From the NCBI GenBank assembly GCA_900660155.1, contig CABFPE010000203.1, positions 211,278 to 275,277 of the forward strand: DNA of 64,000 nucleotides. Direction: 5' to 3'. A program made the position numbers and the translations under genes. Under the pieces are notes generated by a model. It was given only the letters and a program-made list of their open reading frames with translations, was not told where the DNA came from and did no database searches. The stretch's first letter is position 1; each line of letters opens with the position of its first letter. Source of the DNA: Hofstenia miamia. Its lineage: Eukaryota; Xenacoelomorpha; Acoela; Hofsteniidae. Shown here in pieces: positions 22,240 to 33,549 of this stretch.

Positions 22240-22658
22240 CACAAACAACCACTTCAATCAAATTGAACAATAGGTACCAATAAATATATTATTTGAAGTT
22301 AATTTACAATGTAAAAATTTTCAAACCATACGAGTTCCCAGATTTTCATAAACTTAGAAAGAATGTTACGCAATTTATATACATACTTCCATTGCCTTTA
22401 TCCATAATAAGGGCATAGTCAAGTTGACAGCAGACAACAAAATTTGTTTGAAGTCGAAACTTTTATTCTAAATCTTAAGTCAACTTCATAATAGCTACTC
22501 CGCAATGGGTTCACACATTGCCTGTGCCAGAGTTCAATGCTGATTTTAATTCTCTAAAAATATGAATCATTTCAATATTCAGTGATTATCATTAGGTTTC
22601 AAGACACATTCTGACATTATTTTGTGAGTAAATTTCTAATTTCAAATTTTGCGTTTAG

Positions 22659-22915
22659 GAAAAAAGCATATTCGTCAGTGTGAATTTTGTCACGAACGTG
22701 GCCACTTATGCGAATATTGTCGAAGAGATGATGTGATATTTCCGTTCGACAAGCGGCGTGTGGTGGAATGTGGAGACTGTGGTTCATGTTTCCATAAAAA
22801 ATGCTATCAAAAATTGATAAACGGTGAATGTTCTCACTGTCAACGAAACAACCAACGAAGCATTCAAAGAGATGTTCGAACTGAAGCTTTTCTCAATGAT
22901 TCATTCGAACTTTAA
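22659..22915 (+). CDS. terminal exon with Rubicon-homology zinc domain (RUBCN/PLEKHM/DEF8 family)
   Basis: A clear acceptor (TTGCGTTTAG) precedes an in-frame coding end of about 85 codons. It has paired metal-binding motifs: CEFC and CEYC, then VIFPFDKRRVVECGDCGSCF, HKKC and CSHC. The sequence HI..C..C..(R/K)G..CE.C...D.IFPF is diagnostic of the C-terminal Rubicon-homology domain of Rubicon, PLEKHM1/3 and DEF8, which act on Rab7-positive late endosomes and in autophagy. Which member it is cannot be decided from one exon. Upstream exons were not found, and the intron immediately upstream contains the CR1-like LINE. Intron phase at the acceptor is 1. Confidence 0.85.
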
Positions 22916-24070
22916 TTTATTATTCCAGATGCAATCAATGCAACCGCGCTACATCACTAAGTGCCTTAAATCTCAATTTTCATTTTTTGAAATTTTGATT
23001 TTAGATTTGTATCGATTTAGTAGATTTTATGACGTTTAAAAATTGATTATTTGTTACTGAAGCAAATTTTAAATTTTTTATTTCAATGAATCGGTCATAA
23101 AAATCAGGTAAATTTTATCCTTTTTACATGGTGCTAATTACAATCATTAATTTTTGTAAATAAACAATTTGTGATTTATTTTGCAACATTTATAATTGTT
23201 ATATTTAAATTCTATTTATGCTTGTGTATATAGAGCATGCTTTGATACTAATAGGCGAGGTCATTGTTTTAAACAATTTGAAAAAATGTTTGGTACAGTC
23301 AACTGCAATTTCAATAAGAGTGTTTATTCAAATGTTTACAATAAAATAACTGATCATTTATCTGAATAACATCATTAAATTCAGATAACACATATACAAA
23401 TCTTCCAGGGGATGTATAAGTTACCATAGAACTATTATAATACCAAATTATCGTATTCATTGTTGTAAAATTTGTATCCTAGCCATGATTTACCAGAAAT
23501 TTGTTTTTGCTTAATGAAGATTTTAAATCCTTTTTAAAGTATTTAAATTTTTTAATATTTTTTATTTCCTTAAGTTCGAATGGCGCCATATTAATGAAGG
23601 ACATACAAACATACATACAAGTACATACAATAGAATATAATACTATATACAATAAACATCAGGGTAGGGATACATTTCTATAAGGATTTCAAGAAAGGGA
23701 TGTATAATCTGTTACAGAATTTGTATACTAGTCATACTTTATTCGAGATATACTTTTGCTATAGGAAAGTTTTAAGCAGTAGTTTTTCAATGATCTTGAT
23801 CTTAGGTAATGAGCTTCAAGTTCGAATAGCAGTATTAATGAATGATTTCTTGAAAACGGTGTTTCTGTATTTAATGGATGGAAAATAACCTACTGTGAAA
23901 ACTGAATCTCAAATTCAGAAAAGTGTTACCTGCGATTATTAGACTAGAGATATATGTACATGTATATATACATAAATTACCATTAAAAGATATATAATTC
24001 ATTCAATTTTCCGGTCGAGATGTTTAAAGATATGTACTGGCGTTGTCTAATTGTGCCTAGCTCATATGAC
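22916..24070. other. downstream non-genic stretch with one solo MITE trace
   Basis: Mostly AT-rich sequence after the Rubicon-type exon. AATAGGCGAGGTCA at 23250-23263 matches 14 bp of the Tigger-like MITE end exactly, without the rest of the element. ORFs at 23501-23888 have no support. Confidence 0.5.
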
Positions 24071-24903
24071 AATGGCCCTGGCCCGTAGCCAGCATTACAA
24101 CCAAAGGGGGTGACATGCATTCAGGGGCGAAGAGGTGTATAGTAATTTCAACATTCCTGAAGATTAAAACAAAATTTTGCCGACTATTTTAATAGTTAGC
24201 GAAGTACAATAATTGAATGCAGTAATTATATTTTTCCAAACGGTTGTTGTTTTTAGCTTTATTGTTCAGGAGTTTTGCTGACCTTCCAAGAGGGGTTGTC
24301 TCCTTAAACCTCATTGTTACGGGCCTGACTCAGCCTCTATATCTTTAAATTTCATTTAATAGAACTTGATTGGGAAATTTAACAATTAATCGGGATTATT
24401 AGAAGTTAAGCTTTTATCTAACAAGTTTTCTTTAGAAAATTGATCTTTAGTTGATAAAAATTTGCTAAATTTTCAAATTCTGTAAATACATAGTTAAACT
24501 TATTTTGGATGATTTACTTGGGACCCTTTTCAAGAATTTTTAGAACATAGTCAGGAATTCAAACATTCATCATGTTTTTAACAGTGTTTTTAACATTCGT
24601 GTTTCTTCAGGTTTAACTTTAGTTTTATGATTTCAAAAGAATTTTTGACATCAAGAATTCCATTTTTGCTCCTTTAATTTGTGCTATTTTTTATGCTACA
24701 GGTGAATTTTAATTGAAATTTAAAACTAAACCTGTATCGGTTCGCTTTCTATGAATTCCCGTAACAAAGCCATTTGCTGTTCTGCTAATGTTCACGTTTA
24801 GAAAATGGAAATTAAGTTCTTTTTCCATTGTATATTTTATGTTGTCATCTATTGAGATCTAAAATAGTTTTCTACTTAATCTAACTATAGAAATGATACT
24901 TCA

Positions 24904-24945
24904 TTAACCCTAAAAGCGCCTAGGGGGCGATTCCACCCCTTCATG
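24904..24945 (+). repeat. possible piggyBac-like left end
   Basis: TTAA (24904-24907) is directly followed by CCCTAAAAGCGCCTAGGGGG, the look of a piggyBac-type terminus at its TTAA target. No matching inverted end was found downstream, so this is either a solo remnant or chance. Confidence 0.25.
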
Positions 24946-25785
24946 TCGTTTTTTGTTTATAACTGCTTGAAATTAATTTATTTTACCTGATTTTTTCTTA
25001 ATTTTTTTCAAAAACTATATGGGAACAACATAAATTGGAATCATTTTTTTCATAAGGCCTTGTGTCAAAGGGGATCTGAAAAAAATCATTTTAGCAAAAC
25101 ATTCAAGAATTTTTAGTGCATTTAGCATAGTCAATAATTTGATAGATATTGATATATTTATACGACTAATTTGATTGAGTCATCATTGTTAAGGGTCAGG
25201 GTTGTCAAAAAATGATTGGGTGAAGATGCTGCGGCGGCGGCACGGCCCCTATATTTACTACTACCATTAGTTTTTTATTGATTTTTTGTCAATGGGCCCA
25301 CCGTAGCAATAAAATATTGGCAATAAAATAGTTTATATTGTAAATCAGTGTCATACACACATCAGGAGGTCAAATTTAAAATAAGAATATGAAATTTTCA
25401 TTGGTGCTATATTTTGAGTACAGTATGACAATAATGACTAAATATTATTACATACAATAGAAAAAGTGGCTTAAATTATTGGAGGCATTTATTCTGAAAA
25501 ATGGCAACCCCTTGTGAGAGGCAGAGAGTTGTCCACAGGGAAATTTTTATTATTTTTTAAATTTTTTGAACTACGACCTTGAAAGTGACCTTAATATATA
25601 TTATGTTATATATTTGACTTTTGAAACATAAATAAATATTATTCATTAACTTGTTTCTAATTTATTTAAATTATCACAACATACTAATTGAAAAACTATA
25701 TTACTTATGATTTTCTTGTAATAGTAAGAAATTGATAACTATTTTAGTAGTTAAATTAAACGATATTTTTCTGAATGGTTACCGG
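24946..25785. other. non-genic stretch
   Basis: No supported gene. A short GC-rich island (GCTGCGGCGGCGGCACGGCC, about 25230) stands out, with no assigned meaning. Confidence 0.4.
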
Positions 25786-26596
25786 TTTAAAATGGGATGC
25801 CTCAAGAAACTATTCTAGGTCCTCTACTTTTTAGTACTTATGTAAATGACATGCAGTCAATAACTAATTGCAATCTAAAAAGTATGACACAAGTAGTAGT
25901 TAAGCAGTTACCACCTTGTGCGATTATTAAATTCTTCTATGCTTTTATCATAAGCCACCTTAATTATGCAAACACTTTATTTGCTGATCTAAGTGATGCG
26001 CTTTATAGAAAACTTGACATTCAACTAAAATGGGCACTGAATATCTCAGCAAAAAATTTATCGAAAACGAAACATTACATTTCTAGGTTAATTGTCTTTC
26101 CAAAACAACTCGTCATTTTGATTACTCTGCTAACGTTTTTCAAGGTAGTAAAAAATCTACCGCCTTATAATACAATTAAATTATCAGGATTTGCGCATAA
26201 ACATAATTCAAGATCAAAAGTTTTTGCATGTGTTAAATATAAGAAAAAGTTTTAAAGAAATCTTTCATTAATGTCACCATTCGGACCTGGAATTCGCTAC
26301 CTAAGGATATTAAAAGCATTGAAAATTGAGATCTTTTAAAAACATTTAAAAATCTTCCTTAAGCAAAAATATATTTTTGGTACATCATGGTTAGGATTTA
26401 AATTTTACAACTATGACTATACGTAACTCGTCATTAATATAGCAATATAGTAATGTATCCATAGCCTATAAGATTTGTTAATTTTTGTAATGTATGTTGA
26501 TTTGTAATTTGAAATTAATGACGCTAATCAGATAAATTATCAGTTATTAAATTGTAAACATTTATCTGATTAAAGAATCTCTTGTCTTATCTTACT
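25786..26596 (+). mobile_element. LINE 3' fragment, copy 1 (Jockey/CR1-type reverse transcriptase)
   Basis: The ORF at 25797-26255 starts in motif B (MPQETILGPLLFSTYVNDMQ), then jumps to the thumb region (AFIISHLNYANTLFADLSDA, LKWALNISAKN), so the YADD region is deleted. The 3' end reads AATGACGCTAATCAG and a TCTTGTCTTATCTTA-type tail. The same tail ends the next element, so both belong to one family. Confidence 0.85.
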
Positions 26597-28606
26597 TATT
26601 CGCGCGAAAAATCAAGCATATAAAGACTTCTTAAATAACCAATGTGATAAAATTTTAACCGCTATAAGAGAGCTAGGAACATTTGTAACATTGCTAATCG
26701 TAAGGCCTATAATGCGTACATAAAAAAAGAATATAATGGAATGCTATCCCAAAAATCTAAATGGAGTTTTATTCATAATCTTACAAATCGCAATAAACGG
26801 GTCACCAATAAGATCATAGCTATAACAGACGACTTTTTGCATTTTCCAGAAGGATCATTATCACATCTCCAATATCTTAAACAAATCATTCGTAAATTTG
26901 GGCAATTATTCTGCGGATAATGTAAAATTTGTTGAAAATGGAAAGCCTTATGCACCCGATTATACCTTTAGATTTACGACTAGTTATGAAATGCTCAAAG
27001 CCTTAAATAAATTAAAATCCGGCAAATCCAGTGGGCCGTCAAATATTCCCACATGGATACTTAAGGAAAACGCACACTTAATTAACATTCCCTTTAACTA
27101 CATTTTTAATGAATGCATTAAATCCAAAACATTCCCAGACTGCTTAAAAGAAGCACATGTTACTCCGCTTTACAAAAAAATGATGAAACGTGCCTATTTC
27201 AATCACGGCACCATTAAGTAAAGTTTTTGAAAGACTAATATTTAATCAAATGTTCGAGCATATTTGCTTTCTGCAACCCAATTTGGATTTAGAAGAGGTT
27301 TTTCAACAAATGATGCCCTTATCCAAGCAACAGAGAACTGGCGAAATTCATTGGATGATAAACTATGTTGCTATTGCATGCTTAGACCATAACATACTAA
27401 TCAAAAAACTAAAACGCATGGGTTTGTTTCTTGATAGTACTATTTTAATTGCGAGTTTTAGGAAACAACGAGTTAAAATCAACGCAGAACTTTCAGACTG
27501 GCTATATATTGAAAAAAAGAGTGAAGCAGGGAACAATTCTTTGACCACTTCTGTTTAATATCTATGTCAATGATATAACCTTTTATTGTAATGTTATACA
27601 ATACGCAGACAATACTTGTATATTCTCCGCCAACAATTCATTTGATGTTGTAATAAAAAAAGTGGAATCCAACTGCCAGTCACTAAGACATTATTTTTCA
27701 ATGCACAAATTACGCATTAGTGCCGAGAAAACGCATTTTGCATAATGAACCCCTTCTTCAACAAATATAAAATTGACTATCAAAAATACAACTATTTCTG
27801 CAATTGATACTTTCAAATATCTAAGAATAATAATTGGCTCAAAACTTTCATTTTCCGAGCACATTAAATCTACACAAAAAAATTGCTGCTGGCATTAAAA
27901 CTATTTCTCAGGTTGCTAACCTATTACCTCCTCATGCAATAATTCAGCTATTCCACGCATTTGTTATGAGCCACCTAAATTACGGGAGTGTACTATTTTC
28001 AAATTTGAACACGTTATTGATAAACAAACGTCAGCTGTAATATAAATGGGCCCTAAATGTTTGCAATAGAAATTATAGTAACACCAAAAGTTATATTTTG
28101 GAAAACGGGTCCTTCTCCTCAACAATGAATACAAATTAATATTGCTACATTATTTTTCAAAGTCACTTACGAAATTCCGCCATATGATAAGATAAAGCTC
28201 CTTGAATTCATTACAACTTTCAATAGACGATCTAGAAAATACGTTGTCACTAGGTTTAGACATAAAGTCAAAGAAAACTCATTTATAAACGTAAGTATAA
28301 GGCAATGGAATAATCCACCTAACCAAATTAAATAAATTAAGAAACTGAAAGAATTCCGTAATAGTGTGAAAAGATTTATTCTTAAGCAAAAATTCATCTT
28401 AAGAAGATCTTGGACAGGGTACATATTCTATAATAGCAATTACACAGTTACTAGAATTTAGACTTATTCTTAGCCTGTTTATGTATTTATAGGTTTGTAA
28501 ATAGTATGATTTTTGTTTTTTTAATGACGCTATTTTGAGAAGCCATCAGTTTATATTTAATTGTTTTATCTTCTCTTAATAAAGATTGTCTTGTCTTATC
28601 TTATCT
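26597..28606 (+). mobile_element. LINE, 5'-truncated, copy 2 of the same family
   Basis: It runs in shifting frames from the linker (YNGMLSQKSKWSFIHNLTNR) through LKSGKSSGPSNIPTWILKEN (26898-27221 ORF), the palm (GTIL.PLLFNIYVND; QYADNT, motif C variant) and the thumb (AFVMSHLNYGSVLFSNLN) to a TCTTGTCTTATCTTATCTTA tail at about 28585-28606. It starts directly after the tail of copy 1. There are many frame changes and stops, so it is long dead. Confidence 0.85.
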
Positions 28607-31160
28607 TATACGCTTAAATCTTCGGAGGCTGCAGATTCAGCTGCTTAGATGACATAACATAGGTATCAAATCATGTCCTGTTTTTATTTCCTAGAAAGTT
28701 GCATTTTTCAAAAAATAAAGTTCATATTATAACATGTGATTTGTTATAAAAATCTATGTATAATGAATATTAATTACACAAATATGAAAACAATATCATT
28801 ACAATTGCAAAATTTACTAAAGTGATCATTGAGCCCAGATGAAACAAAATTTTGTAAAAAATCTTCTCTAGAAATAAATAAAAATATCTATAAGGGAACT
28901 AATACTTATCACAAAATCATATTTAAAAAGAAAATAGGAGAAAAATCAATTACAAATTGTACAATTGATTTTTGGAACAAGCTGTATTCATATATAGTAA
29001 AAGAACCAAATTATAAACAACTTAAGGAATCTATTAAAATTTCATTAAAGAAAAGAAGACCCAAATATTTGGATAAATCATAGAACAAAGTCAATAATAT
29101 ATAACAAAGATAATGAAAAATGGAAAACCGAAAACTTTAATACTCAATGGCAATACATAAATAATAACATTATTCAATAATATGTTTACAATAACACTTA
29201 AAATTTTTTGTTTACAATGACAATACTTTGGGCATTTAAAATAATTATTGCCTAATTTATTTAAACTTGTCTTTTGGAATTAAATCAATGAATACGTTAA
29301 AAATTGCGAATAATTACGAAACGTTGTCATCCGATTGATTGTTAACTTATTTTTTATTTTCTAATAACGATTGAGGATTTTTATCCGCTGTTTAAAGCTT
29401 TAAAAAAACATTCTTCTTTGAAAAAGTTTTTAATGAAGACATTTTGTTTGAAAAACACAACACCCAATTAAAAATCTACCAACTTGTCTGCTATGCATTT
29501 TTGAAAGGTGATGTTCTAAAAGATATGTGCTAAATTTCCAAAGAAAATCAATTTCCAATTTTTCGTTCAGCAAGTCCATAGAAATATCTGCGAGACACTG
29601 CTTACGTAGTTTGTTTAGAAAGCGAATGCTTTTGTGTTGAACTATTTAGCAAAAGATTTAACAAATTCAAATTTATATCATCACGGACAACTGTATTGCT
29701 ATAATCATTCGAGTGGAATCCCTTACTGCTGCTACAAATTGACCACCATACTTAATAGTTATATGAATTATGCAACATTTTAGAATTTGGAATCTGTTTT
29801 ACGATGCCGGCAAATGCAATAGCTACATGACTAAATAGTTTGTAATACACGAAAACCGAATCCACGAAAATGTCAATCGCGACAACACACTGCTGATCAG
29901 TCATAACATGAGTTTACATGTAGCCATTACATTGTCTATTGTGGTATTAAGAAGTATATTATTGTGGAGCAGGAAACGTTTAACTAGACATAGTTTTAAT
30001 GTGATAATCAATAGTCAACTAAGTGAATCACAGATTAGTGGAGGCGTACAATTGTGATTAGGTAGCAATGTCCATCTTGGAATGGTATGAGAGTATCTGT
30101 TGACGTGATAAAATATTTGTTCTAAATTCAGCATCCTGATAACTTTTACGAACAACTTTAGAGGTTTTTTGGGTGACAGAATTGCTGATAAGCTCCTCAA
30201 CCGATTGTGAATGACAATTACATGATAAAAGTATCTTTAATGCCAGCAAGCTTTTATTTAGATGGCATTTTGACGAGAGATCTCTCAATGCTAAGACTTT
30301 TTTTTCCATCGCAGTGTAGCATTGACTAGAACATTTTATTTGGCAAACAAATCACTCTCATATTTTGGCTAATTGAAGCAATTTTTCAAGGCTGCTTTAT
30401 AATTTACAGCTACCATTCGATTAAAACGCTCGTGCATATATAATATTGAAAGTTAATGGTGAAAATTTTTTCCAAATTTAAGCTTACGATATCAAGAGAA
30501 AACTTGTAACCTGTAGAACTTAAAAATTTCATTTAATGAAGAAATTAGTTGTGTATTTGTGATGTAATAAACTTGTAAACTTGAAGAACCAAAATATAAA
30601 ATTCAAACATTTTAAACACTTTGAGCCGTTTATTGTATGGAATGGTTATCAACAAATTTGAACAGCCAAGATTTTTCAAACATTTTCTGTTATTTTCCTC
30701 TGCATTAATTTTATAGCTAAAAATCTTCTCTTTACTAGTCCTTTATCATGTAAATGCCGTTATTCCATGAAATTAGTTAAAGCCTATATGACATCTAATA
30801 AATTGAACATTTTCCGTGTTCTTTGTTCAGGGAGTATTAAGCAAAGAAATTGATTTTAAAAGCACAGAAAACATAGGGCCTAGCCCGATCCAAATCCGCC
30901 TCTGCTCATTTAAATTAATATCAATTCGGTTCATGTTAGTCGTACTGTTAATAAACTTTCCAAAAATAATTTTTTGTTTACTAGATTAATGTTTGGTAAG
31001 TAGAAATTTCAAAATAAAATCTACTCATTGAACTTTGTAAATTTTTTAGAAATTACCAACCACCATACTTGAATAAAATCTTACGCAAAGGGGGACATGG
31101 TAAAATGTCCTCGTCAGGTTTCCAAAATTGATTTTGACTGGCTAAATCAGAAAAATGTCG
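28607..31160. other. non-genic stretch with one doubtful ORF
   Basis: The + ORF 28829-29083 (84 codons, Lys-rich, with TNCTIDFWNKLYSYI and LKKRRPKYL) is coding-like but has no recognised family and no upstream context. The rest, including minus ORFs near 30.0-30.3 kb, shows nothing I can support. Confidence 0.35.
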
Positions 31161-31184
31161 GTATAACAATTGAGAAATTTAATA

Positions 31185-31313
31185 TCTATTGTCGTGAAAT
31201 GCATTTTAGAGTATATTTTATCAATATTTTCAAAAATTTTCACAGGGCTTTGCTCCGCTTTTGGTCATGACTAAGATGCCCCCCGACAAAAATTCCTGCG
31301 TACGCCCCTGCAA
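31185..31313. repeat. dispersed repeat end, copy B
   Basis: Matches 4822-4953 (same word order: GTGAAATGCATTTT, TCAATATTTTCAAA, GGGCTTTGCTCCGC, CCCCCCGACAAAAATTCC, GCGTACGCCCCTG). The ORF at 31261-31446 reads through it and is an artefact. Confidence 0.7.
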
Positions 31314-31766
31314 CAGACGACGACTTTATCCTGGAAAAACATTCTTTTCCAAAAATGGGCTTGCCCCTAACTCTTCGCGCCACTTTCTAAGTGATAAAAA
31401 AGGCCGTGGCTGTAAAGTATATTCTAATATTGAGTTAACGATGTAAGTAAATAAAGCATTTTGAATAATTTCTGACTTTGTTGTTACTTGCTTTGTTTCA
31501 TTTTTTGCTTAATAGAATGGGTGCACAAAATGGGGAGATGTTGCCCGGAAATCGATTTAATTGTTTTTAGAAGTGGCTCCAAAATGTGTTCGTGATCTTG
31601 TGATATTGATAATTATTTTGTATGTGATTTCCTTCTCTCGACATTTGATGAGAGCAACAATAGCTCCCTGGTTTGTGCAGACATTTCAGGGCAAATTGTT
31701 TCATTTGGAAGATTTCAAGTAAAATGGTGATTATGTTGTTGCGCAACATCTCCCTGATATATGCGC

Positions 31767-32258
31767 TAGAGTTGAGCGCGGTACACGTTTCTTAAAATTA
31801 TTTCCACCGCAGAGAAAAAAACTTCACCGCTAACCACCGCAATGTCCGTTTTTTAACCGCAAACCACCGCAATATATATAATTTTACCTCAATATACCGC
31901 AACAATGGCTATTTCAATTTTTGTAAGAAAATATTCATTTTTCTGAATTATTTTTTTAGGATTATAGATAATTTTTAGAAAAGCTTAAAAACAACTTCTT
32001 AGGTATTTTGTGGTTTCATGCAATTTTATTTGGGTAGTATCAAATTTTCAATGAAATAAGTAAAAACTGCTTTTAATATTTTGTATATGAAATCTCTTGG
32101 TTGTGCTTCAGAAGCAGTTTTTGAGAAATACTAAGAGATTCTAAATCTTAAGACAAAACACGTTATCTGTATTACTTTTAGGCCACCGCAAGTTGTTTTA
32201 ATTCTACAGCCGCCTACCGTGGGTATTCCGTGGTATTACCGCACCGTACTCATCTCTA
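31767..32258 (-). mobile_element. hAT-type non-autonomous element with GCGGT arrays, copy 2
   Basis: The ends TAGAGTTGAGCGCGG and CGTACTCATCTCTA match copy 1 at 12194-12697. The flanks are ATATGCGC (31759-31766) and GTATGCGC (32259-32266), a 7-of-8 target duplication. It carries the same ACCGC/GCGGT subterminal motifs and is 492 bp. It ends 296 bp before the receptor gene start. Confidence 0.93.
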
Positions 32259-32553
32259 GTATGCGCACTGGTTTAGAGCTACCAGCAAAAATGTTTACTG
32301 GGCAGTGGAAATTAGCATCCCAATATGATTACAATTGCACATTAACAGAAATGTGTCAAACACATGCGCGTTCTTTCTAAAAAAAATTGTTGAGAAACCA
32401 GTGATGTCATTAGCTAAAAAATAGAAGTCATTTACACAAAAAATGCAAATATCGTATTAAACCATGAAATTTTTAGAATAAAATTTGACTTTAATTTTTT
32501 ACATTTCAATCAAAATTTATTCATTTTAAAGGTAATCCTTAGCTACCTTTTCA

Positions 32554-33549
32554 ATGAATACCACGAAAGTTGAGGACTACTTGGTGTATCAGATAGCAGA
32601 GTACTTTAGAATTTCTAGCATTATCATGTGCATTCTTCAATATGTGCTCCTGTTTTACATGCAACAAGCTGAAACACCAAAATTCATCAACTACTTTAAT
32701 TAAATGTCAAGCAATTTGGGATACATTCGCACTTTTCCAAGATGTATTCTTCGGATTAGGAAAATATTATTACCATTACGATTTCTCAAACTTCAGTAAA
32801 TTCATTTGCAGGGTAGTATCTGTAACATACTTCTATATTCTAAAGACAAGGATTACATCTATATATCAATAGAGATTTTGAATCATCAGTTTATTATATT
32901 TTACGATTTTCTTTTAGATTTTGACGATGCACAATTGGAGAACAACTTTCTCTTCAATCGATCATTTAACGGTTTTTTTATTGGACCGAATGGCAGCAAT
33001 TAGATTTCCAGTGTGGTACAAGCAGTACAGTAAACCTCATCTAGCTTATAAAATTAGCTGCATCACTGCGTTGTTTTCTTATGGACTTTGTTTTTTCAAT
33101 CTAATAAAGTATACTTTAATCAATTCAACCTGCGTCTTGCATGCAAGTAACACATTAATTCAATGGTATGTAGGAATTCACATTCCATTTGTTCTTTGTT
33201 TTATACCGTTCAGCATGGTGGTGAGTTCAAACGTATATTTTGTGTACTCACTTAAGAAACGGCAAAAGAATAATTTAGCAGAAAGAAGTTTGACAAATCA
33301 TTCTATGACAAATTCTACAATTCTTTTTGTACTATGATTCTCGCATTCGTTATAATAAATGGGGTAATATTTTACTGTCACCCAGTCAACTCTCACGAAG
33401 AATCAATTCTCATTTTATTAGAAGATTTGAGGCTTTCTATGGTGATAATAAATTCTTCAATAAATTTCTTGGTATATTTTGCAAGTGGTCCAATGTTTAG
33501 AGCGGCTTTATTAAGCTTATTGTCTAAGAGAAACAAACAAGCTTCTTGA
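32554..33549 (+). pseudogene. rhodopsin-like (class A) GPCR, two exons, two frame changes
   Basis: Exon 1 is 32554-32812, intron 32813-32917 (GTAGTA...TTTTAG), exon 2 32918-33549. A start MNTTKVEDYLVYQIAEYF leads into TM1 (ISSIIMCILQYVLLFYM). TM2 lies in LIKCQAIWDTFALFQDVFFG. The intron joins KFICR to ILTMHNWRTTFSSIDHLTVF. LLDRMAAIRFPVWY holds the DRY-equivalent. The Cys of FICR and the Cys of INSTCVL probably form the TM3-ECL2 disulphide. TM5 is around IHIPFVLCFIPFSMVV. TM7 is SMVIINSSINFLVYFASG, an NSxxNFxxY variant, followed by helix 8 FRAALLSLLSKRNKQ. The frame changes once between TM1 and the first loop (about 32605-32650) and once in TM6 within a T-run (about 33320). Either could be an assembly error. 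The ligand is unknown. Confidence 0.75.

Larger units (their letters stand above)
18905..22240 (-). mobile_element. CR1-like LINE, degraded, with nested MITE
   Basis: Read on the minus strand from 22239: an ORF1 with a PHD-like finger, an APE-type endonuclease, then a reverse transcriptase. This is the CR1/L2-type order. It is interrupted by a Tigger-like MITE (19645-20019) inside the N-terminal reverse transcriptase region; flanking coding sequence (WKIANIRP before, IPKKANPKEPKDLRPISLTP after) is continuous across it. It is 3'-truncated near 18905, where the RLE-type LINE ends. It contains several frame changes and stops. Confidence 0.88.

Noticed and set aside
24070-24325. GGCCCGTAGCC near 24078 and GTTACGGGCC near 24317 as a possible MITE
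   Set aside because: Only about 10 bp match and no target duplication; too weak to list as an element.
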